A stretch of 64,000 bases of DNA from Caldilineaceae bacterium (GCA_026989655.1 JALSIX010000050.1:1-64000); one strand, 5' to 3'. Shown: positions 27,993 to 37,467, counted from the stretch's first letter. Program-made: numbers and translations. The notes: generated by a model not told the origin, from the sequence alone.

Positions 27993-30320
27993 TCAGCGGG
28001 TCACCAGCGGGAGGTACAGCCAGGACGTGTCGTTGTCCTGGATGGTGAGGATGGCCTCTGCAGGATCCCCCAACTCCGCGCCGCCGGAGGGGCCGAAGAG
28101 GAGCAGGCGGACCGTCTCATCGGGCTCCACGTTCTTGTCGTCCAGGATGGGCACGGTGAAACTCTTCAGGGTCTCGCCATCCTGGAAGGTCAGGGTGCCC
28201 TGGGTCTCCTGGTAGTCCTTGCCCGCCTCCGCGGTGCTGCCCAGGGAGAGGGTCTTGTACTGGACGCCGACTTGGCCGCTGCTGCCGTTCACCCGTTCCA
28301 CGGTGATGGTGGCCACACCCACGTCCTCGGTCACGGTGTAGGTGTTGCTGCGGAAACGCAGGGTGCCGGCCGGTGCCACATCGTCGTCCCGGATGGTGAC
28401 CGTGGCCTGAGCCGGGTCGTCCAGGGCGGCCCCGCCGGTGGGGTTGGAGAGCTCCAGGACGAAGGTCTCGTCCGGCTCGTCCACGGTGTCCTGGAGGACG
28501 GTCACGGTGAAGGTCTTGCGGACCTCACCGGGGCCAAAGCTGAGGGTGCCCGAGATGCTTTGGTAGTCCTGTCCGGCCACGGCTGTGCCGTCTCGGGTCC
28601 CGTAGCGGACCGTCACGGCGCCGCCGGTGCCTCCCACCCGTTCCACGGTGACCGTGAGCACCTGCCCCTCGTCCACCCCGTAGGTCCCCTGGCTGAAGCG
28701 CAGGGCGCCCGGGGCTGCGGCCGCGTACTCGTCCGCGCCGATGTCGTAGCCCTGGCCGGCCGGTCGGGCGTCCCCGTCGATGTCCAGGGAGACGCCGGTG
28801 TCCACCCCCGCGTCGATGGCCGCGGAGCCGTCCTGGAGACGCTGGTTCGCGTCCAGTTTGGGATCGCCGGTGACCCGGCCGGCGTTGGTAAAGATGGGGG
28901 TGCCTGCAGCGGCCAGGGTGGGGTTCTGCACGTTGTACAGCAGGCTGTTCACGTCGTGGATGGCCAGGGTCTTTGTGTAGTGGCTGCCCACAAAGGCCGC
29001 GGTGGCGCTGGTCACCAGGGTGTTGGTCAGGGTGGCCCGGAAGGAGATGCCCTGCCAGGACTGGGCCAGGTGGATGGCTCCCGGCGTCTGGTTCTCGGCC
29101 AGGGTGGCATGGCGCACCCGGACGTCCAGCTCACCCAGGGTGCCGCCTCGAACCAGGACGGTGGAGCCCCCGGTGCCGGGCTGCTCCAGGCGGTTTCCGG
29201 CGGCCAGCACGTTCACCATGTCCACCTCCGCCCGGCCGCTCCCCACCTTCCGGATGGACAGGGCGGCCCCGTCCTCGCTGGCTCGGTTGTCCCGGAACTC
29301 CACCCGGTCCAGGAAGAGCTGGTCGGAGAGGTTGGCATGGATGGCGCCCCCGATGGCGTCGTCTCGACCCACCGCGCTGTTGCCCACGAAGCGGCTGTCG
29401 GTGATGGTGATGGGCCCGGATACGGAGATGAGCCGGAGGCCACCCCCGCTGAAGGTGGCGTGGTTGTTGTCGAACTGGCTGTTCCGGATGCTCAGGCTCC
29501 CGGCATAGTGGACCACGATGCCGCCGCCATAGCCTTCCTGGGTGTTGGTGTTGCTGAAGACCTGGACGTTCTCCAGCACCGTCCCCGGTAGGGTCCCCCA
29601 CAGCAGGGCCCCGCCCCCCTGGCTATACAGCCGGGTGCGGCTGGCGGTGTTGTCCCGGATCAGGGTGTTGCGCAGGAAGAGGCGCACCTGATAGGCCAAC
29701 AGCCCGCCGGCACAGTCGCCCCCGGTGGAGGGACAGGCTGCGTTGGCCACCCCGGGAGGATTGCCCAGCTCGGTGTAGTCCCCGTTCACGATCTGGAAGC
29801 CGTCCACGGTGACGGTGACGGGGCGGCTGTCGCTCCCCAACAGGGTGACGCCTCTTCCACCGCCCTGGGCATCGATGACCGAGGGATGCCCCTGGGGATC
29901 TGGCTGGTCCCAGTTCCCTGGCGGGAAGCCTCCGCGCAGGGTCAGGTTCTTGCCGTCCACCAACACCACCTGGGTGTAGGTGTAGCCGGTAGCCGTGGAG
30001 ACCCGGGACTGGACGCCGGTGTAGGTGCCCCCGGCCACCCGGATCTCGTCGCCGTCCCCGGCCTGATCCACCGCGTACTGGATGGTCTGGCAGGGCTGGG
30101 CCGGGTTCGTGCAGTCTCCGGCGTCGGTTCCTGTGGGCGCTACGTAGCGCACGGTTCCACCGGCCTGTCCCACCTGGACGCTTCCCAGGAGAAGGGCCAC
30201 CAACAGGAGAGCCCCGACCCCCATGAGTGGAAGCGACCACAGCCTGGGGAGGGCCCGGACCCTGGACACCGGGGTGGGGGCTGTCGTGGTGTGGGAGAGG
30301 GTGTCGGGGACAGCCATCAT
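27993..30320 (-). CDS. Secreted right-handed beta-helix protein with two Calx-beta domains
   Basis: A 775-residue protein with start ATG 30320 behind AAGGAGTGCCC. A hydrophobic segment (about residues 38-62) acts as signal or anchor. From VRYVAPTGTDAGDC a parallel beta-helix (about 70-530) follows, of the choice-of-anchor/pectate-lyase-like type with many asymmetric Asn/Thr/Asp coils (LRDNTASRTR..., IRNSQFDNNHA). Two Calx-beta domains follow (about 555-660 and 670-765: FSQGTYGVDEGQ and FRSNTYTVTEDVG). The last residues are SWLYLPLVTR, a tail shared in kind with the next gene. Likely an extracellular or surface-bound protein that binds polysaccharide; enzymatic activity is not evident. Confidence 0.85.
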   Translation of the reverse strand: MMAVPDTLSHTTTAPTPVSRVRALPRLWSLPLMGVGALLLVALLLGSVQVGQAGGTVRYVAPTGTDAGDCTNPAQPCQTIQYAVDQAGDGDEIRVAGGTYTGVQSRVSTATGYTYTQVVLVDGKNLTLRGGFPPGNWDQPDPQGHPSVIDAQGGGRGVTLLGSDSRPVTVTVDGFQIVNGDYTELGNPPGVANAACPSTGGDCAGGLLAYQVRLFLRNTLIRDNTASRTRLYSQGGGALLWGTLPGTVLENVQVFSNTNTQEGYGGGIVVHYAGSLSIRNSQFDNNHATFSGGGLRLISVSGPITITDSRFVGNSAVGRDDAIGGAIHANLSDQLFLDRVEFRDNRASEDGAALSIRKVGSGRAEVDMVNVLAAGNRLEQPGTGGSTVLVRGGTLGELDVRVRHATLAENQTPGAIHLAQSWQGISFRATLTNTLVTSATAAFVGSHYTKTLAIHDVNSLLYNVQNPTLAAAGTPIFTNAGRVTGDPKLDANQRLQDGSAAIDAGVDTGVSLDIDGDARPAGQGYDIGADEYAAAAPGALRFSQGTYGVDEGQVLTVTVERVGGTGGAVTVRYGTRDGTAVAGQDYQSISGTLSFGPGEVRKTFTVTVLQDTVDEPDETFVLELSNPTGGAALDDPAQATVTIRDDDVAPAGTLRFRSNTYTVTEDVGVATITVERVNGSSGQVGVQYKTLSLGSTAEAGKDYQETQGTLTFQDGETLKSFTVPILDDKNVEPDETVRLLLFGPSGGAELGDPAEAILTIQDNDTSWLYLPLVTR

Positions 30321-30414
30321 GGGCACTCCTTCGTTGTGTGTTTCGTTGTGTGTTCTCATCGTCAAGGGAACCTCCTCTCTTGCGGATCTGTGGATTCGAT
30401 GCACGGATGGGAGA

Positions 30415-32460
30415 TCACCGCTGGGTGAAGGGCAGGTAGATGCGGGCTCGAGGCGTGGGCGTCGGCGTGCTGCCGGGAGCTGGCGTGGGCGTGGGTGTGG
30501 GCGTCGGGGACGGATCACCCACCTGGGGTGTGCCCAGGAGCCAGTCCGGGTACATGGCCTTGCCGTCCTCCGTCAGGGGCCACAGGTCCATGGGGCGGGT
30601 CAGGTCGATGAGCCACAGATCTCGGCCACCGGGGATATCCGGGCTGTTCCGCTCGAAGACCGCGTACCGCCCTCCCGGGGCCACCCGGATGCGCCGCAGG
30701 GGATCGGCCAGCGGCGGCGTGGCCGAGTAGAGGTCGAAGTCCGCCACCGTGACGATCTTCTGGTCCGCGAAGGTGTAGCGGTAGATGTCCTTCCCATCGG
30801 TGAAGACGATGCCCGAACCGTCGGGAAGGGGAGCCATGGCCGAGGGATACAGATAGGGGGACTGGGCCCCGCCCACCACCAGGGTGCCTTTGCCGCCGCC
30901 CTCGGTGGTGCAGTAGAGCCCCCCGTTGGTGATGTAGGCCAGCGGGCAGTCGTTGCGGGAGGTCCACGTGAAGTTGTACAGCCCGCCCTCCGGGGAGAAG
31001 AGGCTGGTGTTCAGGTTGCCGGCCATGTCCACGGCCCCGGGCACGCCGTCCACCACGAACCCCACCTGGGAGCCGTCCGGCTTCCAGGTGGGCTCTGCCG
31101 CCTCCCAGGCCGGGCAACTGTTGTCGCCGTTGAAGTTCACCGTGCCGATGTCCACGGTGCCCCCGGCCTGCACATCGATCAGGGTGCCCAGGGCCGGAGT
31201 GATGGACGTGGCGCAGTTTCTGTCGGGGATGCCGTCGCCGTTGCTGTCCACCTGGCCGCTCCAGAGGAAGGCCATGTATTGGCCCTTTCCCGGTCCTAGG
31301 TCGGCCACGTTGGGAACGGTGAAGGAGGTGACGTCTCCGTTCCCACCTGGGGAGAGAACCAAGGGCGCGTCGGCCCCCTGGATGTAGACGCTGAAGGTGG
31401 CCACCGGTCCGAAGTTGTTCCGGATCTTCCCGGTGACCGTGCCCTTGCCGTAGCCACCGGCCTGGATCTCGCTGTGGGCCGGGGGATTGGTCAGCCGACG
31501 CAGGCGACCATCCGCCAGGCGGACGCTGTAGATGTCGGTCTGGAAGTTGGAGTAGCCGAACTCGTGGGCACTGGCAAACGCGATCTCCGAGCCGTCGGGC
31601 TTCCAGGCCAGGCCGAAGAACTTCTTGATCGGGGCCGAGGCCGGATAGGTCCACAGGGTTCGGCGCTGGCTGCCATCTGGACGCATCCAGTTGACGGTGA
31701 TGTTGCCCTGGGTGTCCACGCTGGCGAACGCGATGGCACCTCCGGGATCCGGATAGCTCCACTGGCCGTCCAGCTTCAGGGAGACGTTGTCCAGGTAGAG
31801 GTCGAAGGCGGTGGGATCGCCCAGGCCCAGGAGGAAGATCAGGTAGACATGTTGGCCCTGCTGGTGGGCACGTTGCAGCTTCTGGACCTGTTCCTGGGTG
31901 AGCGGCTGTTGGAACCGCTGCCAACCCGTGTCCTGGGTGATCCAGTTGGGGCCGGTGACCTGCCACTGGCCGATGAGCTCGAGCTGGTTGGTCGCGGGAT
32001 CGAACCCCACCAGGCGTGCGAGCAACTGCCCCCCGGCCCCGGGGTTGGTGTCCACGGCCAGGCGGTAGTCCACCCCCAGGGTGCCTGCCGTGACGGTGTT
32101 GGGCAGGAAGATCTCCTGGCGGACCCAGTTCCAGTAGACGTTGGTCCCGGGATCGTAGCCCTCGCTGGTGCCCTGCAGGGAGAGGACGGGGTTCGCGTCG
32201 TACCCTTCCAGGCTACCGAAATTGACGGTGAGGATGTTCATCCACGCCCAATCGTTCCACTGGATGTTGAACCGGCCGTTGCGCACGAACTCCTTGCCGG
32301 TGAAGGCAACGGTGCGTCCGGGGGCCTGGGACCGGGCCGTCCGGGCTCGGCGCAGAGCGCCCTGGACGTCCCCCGATCCGGCAAGCAAGGAGAGGAGAAG
32401 GGCCAGGACGCTGCCCAGGAGTGTGGCCCGGTTCGTTGCCCATCGATGAGAGCGCGCCAT
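30415..32460 (-). CDS. Secreted beta-propeller protein with jelly-roll N-domain and YLPF tail
   Basis: A 681-residue protein with start ATG 32460 behind GGAGGTGTCTCC. Residues 10-35 form a signal peptide. Residues about 55-240 look like a carbohydrate-binding jelly-roll (NGRFNIQWNDW... and FDLYLDNVSLK). From about 245 a TolB-like propeller follows with blades containing WKPDGSEIAF, WKPDGSQVGF and LPDGSGIVF. A Thr/Pro repeat stalk leads to the C-terminal RARIYLPFTQR. The gene precedes the beta-helix gene on the same strand with 94 bp between, so they are probably transcribed together and their products may work together at the cell surface. Confidence 0.82.
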   Translation of the reverse strand: MARSHRWATNRATLLGSVLALLLSLLAGSGDVQGALRRARTARSQAPGRTVAFTGKEFVRNGRFNIQWNDWAWMNILTVNFGSLEGYDANPVLSLQGTSEGYDPGTNVYWNWVRQEIFLPNTVTAGTLGVDYRLAVDTNPGAGGQLLARLVGFDPATNQLELIGQWQVTGPNWITQDTGWQRFQQPLTQEQVQKLQRAHQQGQHVYLIFLLGLGDPTAFDLYLDNVSLKLDGQWSYPDPGGAIAFASVDTQGNITVNWMRPDGSQRRTLWTYPASAPIKKFFGLAWKPDGSEIAFASAHEFGYSNFQTDIYSVRLADGRLRRLTNPPAHSEIQAGGYGKGTVTGKIRNNFGPVATFSVYIQGADAPLVLSPGGNGDVTSFTVPNVADLGPGKGQYMAFLWSGQVDSNGDGIPDRNCATSITPALGTLIDVQAGGTVDIGTVNFNGDNSCPAWEAAEPTWKPDGSQVGFVVDGVPGAVDMAGNLNTSLFSPEGGLYNFTWTSRNDCPLAYITNGGLYCTTEGGGKGTLVVGGAQSPYLYPSAMAPLPDGSGIVFTDGKDIYRYTFADQKIVTVADFDLYSATPPLADPLRRIRVAPGGRYAVFERNSPDIPGGRDLWLIDLTRPMDLWPLTEDGKAMYPDWLLGTPQVGDPSPTPTPTPTPAPGSTPTPTPRARIYLPFTQR

Positions 32461-32566
32461 GGAGACACCTCCGGAGAACTTGAGATAGCTCGGCATGGCC
32501 GACAGGCCCGCTATCCTCAGGGTGACCCAGAAGTATCTCAGGGTTGTCTCAAGCCGAGGCACGGCC

Positions 32567-33373
32567 TCAGTAGGGGCCGGTTTCCGGGCGTGGGGCGGAA
32601 GGCCTTTCGGTATCGGGAGCCCGCATGGCCGCCAACACGGCCCGGGCCGCGTTGGCCAGGAGGCGCCCGTCGCTGAGGAGGGTGACGAAGCGGAAGCCCT
32701 CCGCCACCATGCGACGCGCGTACTGGGGAGAACCGCAGTGGATCCCGGGGATCACGCCCTGGGCCCGGGCCGCCCGGGCCACGGTGCGGATGGCGTCCAA
32801 CATCTCGCTGTCGGTGAAGTCCAGGCCCGGCCGCCCCCGCAGACTCATGCTCAGGTCCGATGGGCCGATGTAGACCGCGTCCAGGCCCGGGGTGGCGACG
32901 ATCTCCTCCACCCGCTCCAGGGCCTCTCGGGTCTCCACCATGGCCATGGCGATGACCGCCTGGTTGGCATGTTCCACGTAGTCGGGTCCCGCGTAGAGGC
33001 CGACCCGGGTGGGCCCCATGCTGCGGTAGCCCTGGGGCGGGTAGCGGCATGCGCCCACGAACCGTTCACACTCCTCCCGGCTGTTGACCAGGGGGCAGAT
33101 GATCCCCATGGCACCGGCATCCAGCACCCGCATGATCCAGCCGGGGTCGTTCCAGGGCACCCGGGCCAGGGGTGTCACCTCGGTGGCGGCCATGGCCTGG
33201 AACATGGCCACACACGGGTCGAACCCCACGGGCCCGTGTTGCAGGTCCACTGTGAGGCTGTCCCAGCCCTGGTGGGCCATGAGCTCCGCGGCCCATCCAC
33301 AGGGGATGTGGAGCCAGCCGTTGACCGCGGGCCGGTCCTGGGACCAGAGACGACGGACTCGGATCTCGCGCAT
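32567..33373 (-). CDS. HpcH/HpaI-type aldolase
   Basis: A 268-residue TIM-barrel protein. The family marks are SLTVDLQHGPV (metal and base region), MGIICPLVNS, a central YRSMGPTR, VYIGPSDLSMSL and a late IHCGSP. These enzymes cleave 2-keto-3-deoxy acids or 2,4-dihydroxy-heptenedioate to pyruvate and an aldehyde; the exact substrate is unknown. ATG 33373 has GGGAGGAGCGTGAACCC upstream and begins 4 bp after the stop of the SDR gene, so the two are co-transcribed and may share a pathway of sugar-acid or aromatic breakdown. Confidence 0.88.
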   Translation of the reverse strand: MREIRVRRLWSQDRPAVNGWLHIPCGWAAELMAHQGWDSLTVDLQHGPVGFDPCVAMFQAMAATEVTPLARVPWNDPGWIMRVLDAGAMGIICPLVNSREECERFVGACRYPPQGYRSMGPTRVGLYAGPDYVEHANQAVIAMAMVETREALERVEEIVATPGLDAVYIGPSDLSMSLRGRPGLDFTDSEMLDAIRTVARAARAQGVIPGIHCGSPQYARRMVAEGFRFVTLLSDGRLLANAARAVLAAMRAPDTERPSAPRPETGPY

Positions 33374-33377
33374 GGGT

Positions 33378-34232
33378 TCACGCTCCTCCCCATTGGGGCA
33401 GTTGGCTGAGGACGATGCGATCGCGCAGGCGGTCGGGAAGCCGCTCCACCCAGTACTGGATGACCGCGTCCCGGCCCACCAGATAGCGGGTTCGGGGTCG
33501 GGCTGCGGTGAGGGCGTGGTGCACCACCCGGGCCACGGCCTCCGGCGGCGTCCCCCGTCCGCCCGCGGCCCGGCGGATCTTGCGGAGGCCCAGCTCCAAC
33601 AGCGGTCCGTAGAGCCGCTGGATCGGGGCCGGTGTTCGGGACAGCTGCTCTTCGGCCTGGGCCAGGGCCTTCTCCCAGATGGGGGTGGCCACGTTTCCGG
33701 GCTCCACCGCGCTGACCTGGATTCCCCAGGGGTGGAGCTCGATGCGCAGGGCATCGGTCAGGGCCTCCAGCGCGTGCTTGGAGGCCGCGTACGCGCCCAC
33801 CAGGGGGGTGGCGCTGCGCCCGGCGATGGAGCTCATCATCACGATCCGACCCCGGGCCCGGCGCAGCAGGGGGATGAGGGGCTGGGTGACCGCCAGGGCC
33901 CCCACCACGTTGACCTCCATCATCTGGCGCACGGCGTCCAGGTCCATGAACTCCAGCACACCCCCCACCGCGATGCCCGCGTTGTTGACCACCCCCTGGA
34001 GGCCGGCCTCCCCCACCGCGCGCTCCACGGTCTCCACCATGGCCGCGATGGCGTCCGGGTCGGTCACGTCCAGGGAGAGGGGGATGAGCCGTTCGGAGCC
34101 GGCCGCCCGGAGCGCGTCGGCCGCGGCCGGGCTCCGCACCCCGGCGAACACCTGCCACCCTTCCCGGTCCAGGTGCAGGGCACAGGCTCGGCCGATGCCG
34201 GTGGATGCGCCGGTGATCACCACGGTAGGCAT
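33378..34232 (-). CDS. Short-chain dehydrogenase/reductase
   Basis: A 284-residue SDR of the classical type. It has the cofactor motif TGASTGIGRA, NNAG, active Ser in MMSSIAG, and the catalytic YAASK (Tyr and Lys). The GVRS segment after the second strand suggests NADP preference. The product is likely a membrane-associated or soluble retinol-dehydrogenase-like reductase of unknown substrate. ATG 34232 follows AAGGAGTGGCCCC. It stands between the quinone oxidoreductase (upstream) and the aldolase (downstream), all on the minus strand. Confidence 0.9.
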   Translation of the reverse strand: MPTVVITGASTGIGRACALHLDREGWQVFAGVRSPAAADALRAAGSERLIPLSLDVTDPDAIAAMVETVERAVGEAGLQGVVNNAGIAVGGVLEFMDLDAVRQMMEVNVVGALAVTQPLIPLLRRARGRIVMMSSIAGRSATPLVGAYAASKHALEALTDALRIELHPWGIQVSAVEPGNVATPIWEKALAQAEEQLSRTPAPIQRLYGPLLELGLRKIRRAAGGRGTPPEAVARVVHHALTAARPRTRYLVGRDAVIQYWVERLPDRLRDRIVLSQLPQWGGA

Positions 34233-34282
34233 GGGGCCACTCCTTGTCCTCCGGTGCGGATTTTCGGTCCAGGTGCTGGAGC

Positions 34283-35260
34283 TCAAGATGGCCGGACCAC
34301 GATCCGGCCCATGGCCTGGCGTCTCTGCAGGGCCTGCAGGGCCTCCCGGGCCTTCTCCAAGGGGTAGATGGCCGAGACATGGGGCCGAAGCCGTCCCTCT
34401 GAGTACCAGCGGAAGAGGTGTTCCAGGGAGTCTGCCAGGACCTGGGGGGCCTGTTCCACGTAGGAGCCCCAGTAGAGGCCCAGGATGGAGATGTTCTTGA
34501 CCAGGACCAGGCCGGCCGGCACCGCGGGGATGCTCCCGCTGGCAAAGCCGATGACCAACAGCCGCCCCTCCCAGGCCAGGCAACGCAGTGAGGGCTCGAA
34601 GACCGGTCCGCCCACTGGGTCGAAGACCACATCCACGCCTCGGCCCTGGGTGATCTCGTTCATCCGCTGACGGAAGTCCTCTTCCCGGTAGGGGAGGGTG
34701 TGGTCCGCGCCGTGTTCCCGGGCCAGGGTCCGTTTCTCGGGGGTGCTGGCCGTGGCGATGACCTGGGCCCCCATGGCCTTGGCCACCTCCACCGCGGCCA
34801 GGCCCACGCCGCCGGCCGCGCCGTGGACCAACACCGTCTCGCCCGGCAGGAGGCGTGCGCGGCGGTCCAGGGCAACGTGCGCGGTGCCGTACGCGATCAG
34901 GAAGCCCGCGGCCACCTCGTAGGGCATGGTATCCGGGAGGGGCACCACCCGGTCCGCGGGCACCACCACCTGTTCGGCCAGGCCCCCGATGGCGGTCAGG
35001 GCCGCCACCCGCTGCCCAGGTCGGAGATGGGCCACCCCTTCGCCCAGGGCCAGCACGTCGCCGCTCACCTCCATACCCGGGACGAAGGGTAGAGGGGGTC
35101 TCTCCTGGTACTTGCCCAGGGTGAGCAACACGTCCGCGAAGTTGAGGCCACAGCTTCGGACCTGCACCGAGACCTGCCCCGGGCCCGGCGCAGGCTCGGG
35201 CACCTCCTGGATCTGGAGTCCATCCGGTCCAATGGGTTCCGTCAACACCGCTGCCCGCAC
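34283..35260 (-). CDS. Zinc-independent NADPH:quinone oxidoreductase (MDR family)
   Basis: A 325-residue medium-chain dehydrogenase/reductase. It lacks the zinc-binding residues of alcohol dehydrogenases, and the NFADVLLTLGKY stretch and the NADPH motif VHGAAGGVGLAAVEVA are those of quinone oxidoreductase (QOR/zeta-crystallin). GTG 35260 follows AAGGAGGTGACCCC. Probably reduces quinones or other electrophilic carbonyls. First gene of the QOR-SDR-aldolase run; a hairpin at 35282-35314 separates it from the cyclase gene upstream. Confidence 0.93.
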   Translation of the reverse strand: MRAAVLTEPIGPDGLQIQEVPEPAPGPGQVSVQVRSCGLNFADVLLTLGKYQERPPLPFVPGMEVSGDVLALGEGVAHLRPGQRVAALTAIGGLAEQVVVPADRVVPLPDTMPYEVAAGFLIAYGTAHVALDRRARLLPGETVLVHGAAGGVGLAAVEVAKAMGAQVIATASTPEKRTLAREHGADHTLPYREEDFRQRMNEITQGRGVDVVFDPVGGPVFEPSLRCLAWEGRLLVIGFASGSIPAVPAGLVLVKNISILGLYWGSYVEQAPQVLADSLEHLFRWYSEGRLRPHVSAIYPLEKAREALQALQRRQAMGRIVVRPS

Positions 35261-35281
35261 GGGGTCACCTCCTTCCATGCC

Positions 35282-35314
35282 GGCCCTGGGGGTGCTGTCC
35301 ATCCTCCCAGGGCC
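35282..35314 (-). terminator. Hairpin between cyclase and quinone oxidoreductase genes
   Basis: GGCCCTGGG (35282-35290) pairs with CCCAGGGCC (35306-35314) around a 15-nt loop. On the minus strand it follows the cyclase stop by about 88 bp. No T run, so it may be a weak terminator. Confidence 0.5.
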
Positions 35315-35401
35315 TGTGGGATGCAGTCCCTCCCTTCTGGGGAGATCCGCGGGGGCCTCGGGCCTGGAGTCCCCCGCTTCGGCCCGGGAGAGGGTCCAGG
35401 G

Positions 35402-36037
35402 TCACCCGTCCAGGGTGCGGAGCACCGCCCGCACCGGCGAGCCGTCGTTGTCCAGCTTCAGGGGCAGGGCGATGAGCTCGTACTCCCCGGGCGGCACGTG
35501 CCGAAGCTGGAGCATTTCCAGGATGGCCACGGGGCCTGTGCCCAGGATGTGGTGCGCGTCCAGGGTCTGGCTCTCCTGGGGATCCACGGACGGGGCATCC
35601 GTGCCGAAGAGCCAGAGGCCTGCCTCCACCAACTTCTGGGCCGTCTCCGGGGCCAGGTAGACGAAATCGGCCTCCCACACGTGGTCTGGGCGCAGGCTGG
35701 CCCGGCTCTTCACCAGGAGACGCTGGATCCGGGCCAGGTCCAAGTGGGCCAGGTGTTCGGGCAGGATGGGGCCGCCGTGGGGCAGGGCCTGGCTCAGGTC
35801 GATGACCGTGGCCGGGCCGATATAGGGCTCCAGAGGCACCTGTCCCATCCGCTTGCCCTGGGGATCCCAGTGGTAGGGAGCGTCCGCGTGGGTGCCGGCA
35901 TGCGCGCTCAGGGTGATGGCGGACACGTTCACCGGCGCGCCCTGGGCCATCTGCAGCACGTACGTCGTCCCGTAGGGCGTGTCCCCGGGCCAGACGGCCA
36001 GATCCGGGGTCACCGGCCGGGTGATGTCGTACAGCAC
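35402..36037 (-). CDS. Cyclase/kynurenine-formamidase-like hydrolase
   Basis: A 211-residue member of the cyclase family (KynB type). The metal-binding signature HAGTHADAPYHW fits HxGTHxDxPxH exactly. GTDAPSVDP is the second conserved loop. Family members hydrolyse N-formylkynurenine or cyclise polyketides; no tryptophan-degradation genes are nearby, so the substrate is open. GTG 36037 with GGGAGGAGGTACTGGCATC upstream lies inside the 3' end of the lipoprotein gene, overlapping by 28 bp, which suggests translational coupling. Confidence 0.88.
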   Translation of the reverse strand: MLYDITRPVTPDLAVWPGDTPYGTTYVLQMAQGAPVNVSAITLSAHAGTHADAPYHWDPQGKRMGQVPLEPYIGPATVIDLSQALPHGGPILPEHLAHLDLARIQRLLVKSRASLRPDHVWEADFVYLAPETAQKLVEAGLWLFGTDAPSVDPQESQTLDAHHILGTGPVAILEMLQLRHVPPGEYELIALPLKLDNDGSPVRAVLRTLDG

Positions 36038-37392
36038 GATGCCAGTACCTCCTCCCCGATACGCTGGACCTCGGCCAACAGGTCCGCGGGTTCGATGGCC
36101 GCGACGAAGAGCTCCTGCATCCCCCGGTTGAACGCGCGGACCACGGGATCGAAGCCCGGGGGGAACTGCCACACCCAGGCGTGTTCCAGTTCCTGGACAA
36201 AGGGAGCCAGCTCGGGATAGGCAGCCGCCCACCGGGCCTGGGCGGTCTGCTCGGGCGGGAGCCAGCTGGGCCCGCCCAGGATCGCGTCGAAGGCCTCGGG
36301 CGCGGCCAGGGCCCGGAGGAGCGCCCGCGCGGCGGTGGGATGCGGGCTGGCCGCGGCCAGCGCCCAACAGGAGGTGAAGGCCACCGTGCCCGCTCCCCCG
36401 GGGCCCCGGGGGAGCGGGGCCACGCCGTAGGCCAGCTCGGGGAAGGCCTCCGCGAAGTAGGCCGCCACCCAGGGCCCCTCCACGGCCAGGGCTCCCCGGC
36501 CCTGGCCGAGCACCTCCCCAGCCCAACCGCTCAGGGACTCTCCGGGCTCGCCGGCCAGGTTCTCCCGGAAGAGCTCGATGTAGAACTCCAGGGCCTGGAG
36601 GGCCTGAGGCGAGTCCAGCGCCATCCGTCCCCGGTCGTCGATCACCTGGCCTCCTGCCTGGAGGAGAAAGGGCATCCATCGGGAGAGGTCTGGGGCCTCG
36701 ATGAGGCCGAAGGTGCCGGTGTTCAGGTCGCTGGTGGCCTCGGCCACTGCCCGCAGCTCCTCCCATGTGGTGGGGGGGGCACGGTCGGCCTGGGCCAGCA
36801 GGCCTTGGTGGTAGACCAGGGCCAGGGTGCGGACCTCCCGGGGCCGGCAGAAGAGCTGGCCGTCCCAGCGAAAGGGGGCCACCAGCCGGGGATCCAGGTC
36901 GTCCACGTCCAGCTCCGCGACCGGGGCCAGCAGGCCGGCCTGGGCCAGGTCGGGAAAGCGGTACGCGTCCACCAGGACCAGATCCACGGGCTCTGGGGCG
37001 CCTTCGTGGGGCACGTCCGGGCCCCCTGGGGAGGTCTGGGCCAGGCGTCGGGGCGCTGCCAGGGCGTACTCGTCCAGGATCTCCAGCTCCACCCACACCT
37101 GGGGGCGAAGCCGATCGTACCGGAGCAGCCACTCCTCCAGCCGCTCCGTGGCCTCTCCCTCGTTCCAGGCCACGACCCGGAGACGGATGGGCTCTGGTGT
37201 GGGGGTGGGCAGGAACGGGAGCGACAGATCCCGGACTCCGGGCCACCTCTGACATCCCGCCAGAAGGCCGGAGACGGCCAGCCCGAGGACGAGCCCCCGG
37301 AGGACACGGGCGATCCAGGTGGAGGGGAGCCCGGCGCGCGCTTCCGGTGGATTTCGTACGGCGGTGAGCTGGCCTTTCGACAGGTCGTCCAT
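36010..37392 (-). CDS. Extracellular solute-binding lipoprotein (family 1, ABC type)
   Basis: A 460-residue lipoprotein. A basic N-terminus and a hydrophobic helix end in the lipobox LLAGC (Cys at about 47). The mature part is a type-1 sugar-binding protein: LRVVAWNEGEATERLEEWL at the start, VDLVLVDAYRFPDLAQAG, PTTWEELRAVAEA and a gluc-type ALAVEGPWVAAYF. It would capture sugars or oligosaccharides for an ABC importer, but no permease or ATPase gene is next to it. ATG 37392 follows GAGGAAGGCC. The C-terminus LASCCTTSPGR runs into the start of the cyclase gene. Confidence 0.85.
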   Translation of the reverse strand: MDDLSKGQLTAVRNPPEARAGLPSTWIARVLRGLVLGLAVSGLLAGCQRWPGVRDLSLPFLPTPTPEPIRLRVVAWNEGEATERLEEWLLRYDRLRPQVWVELEILDEYALAAPRRLAQTSPGGPDVPHEGAPEPVDLVLVDAYRFPDLAQAGLLAPVAELDVDDLDPRLVAPFRWDGQLFCRPREVRTLALVYHQGLLAQADRAPPTTWEELRAVAEATSDLNTGTFGLIEAPDLSRWMPFLLQAGGQVIDDRGRMALDSPQALQALEFYIELFRENLAGEPGESLSGWAGEVLGQGRGALAVEGPWVAAYFAEAFPELAYGVAPLPRGPGGAGTVAFTSCWALAAASPHPTAARALLRALAAPEAFDAILGGPSWLPPEQTAQARWAAAYPELAPFVQELEHAWVWQFPPGFDPVVRAFNRGMQELFVAAIEPADLLAEVQRIGEEVLASCCTTSPGR

Positions 37393-37458
37393 GGCCTTCC
37401 TCGGCCCGGATGTCGGTCCAGGGGTTCCCCGGACGGTGCCCCGGGTGTCAACGGGGGG

Positions 37459-37467
37459 ATTGTACCA
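37459..37467 (-). promoter_or_regulatory. Extended -10 of the solute-binding lipoprotein gene
   Basis: TGGTACAAT on the minus strand (37467-37459), about 67 bp before ATG 37392. No clear -35. Confidence 0.6.
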
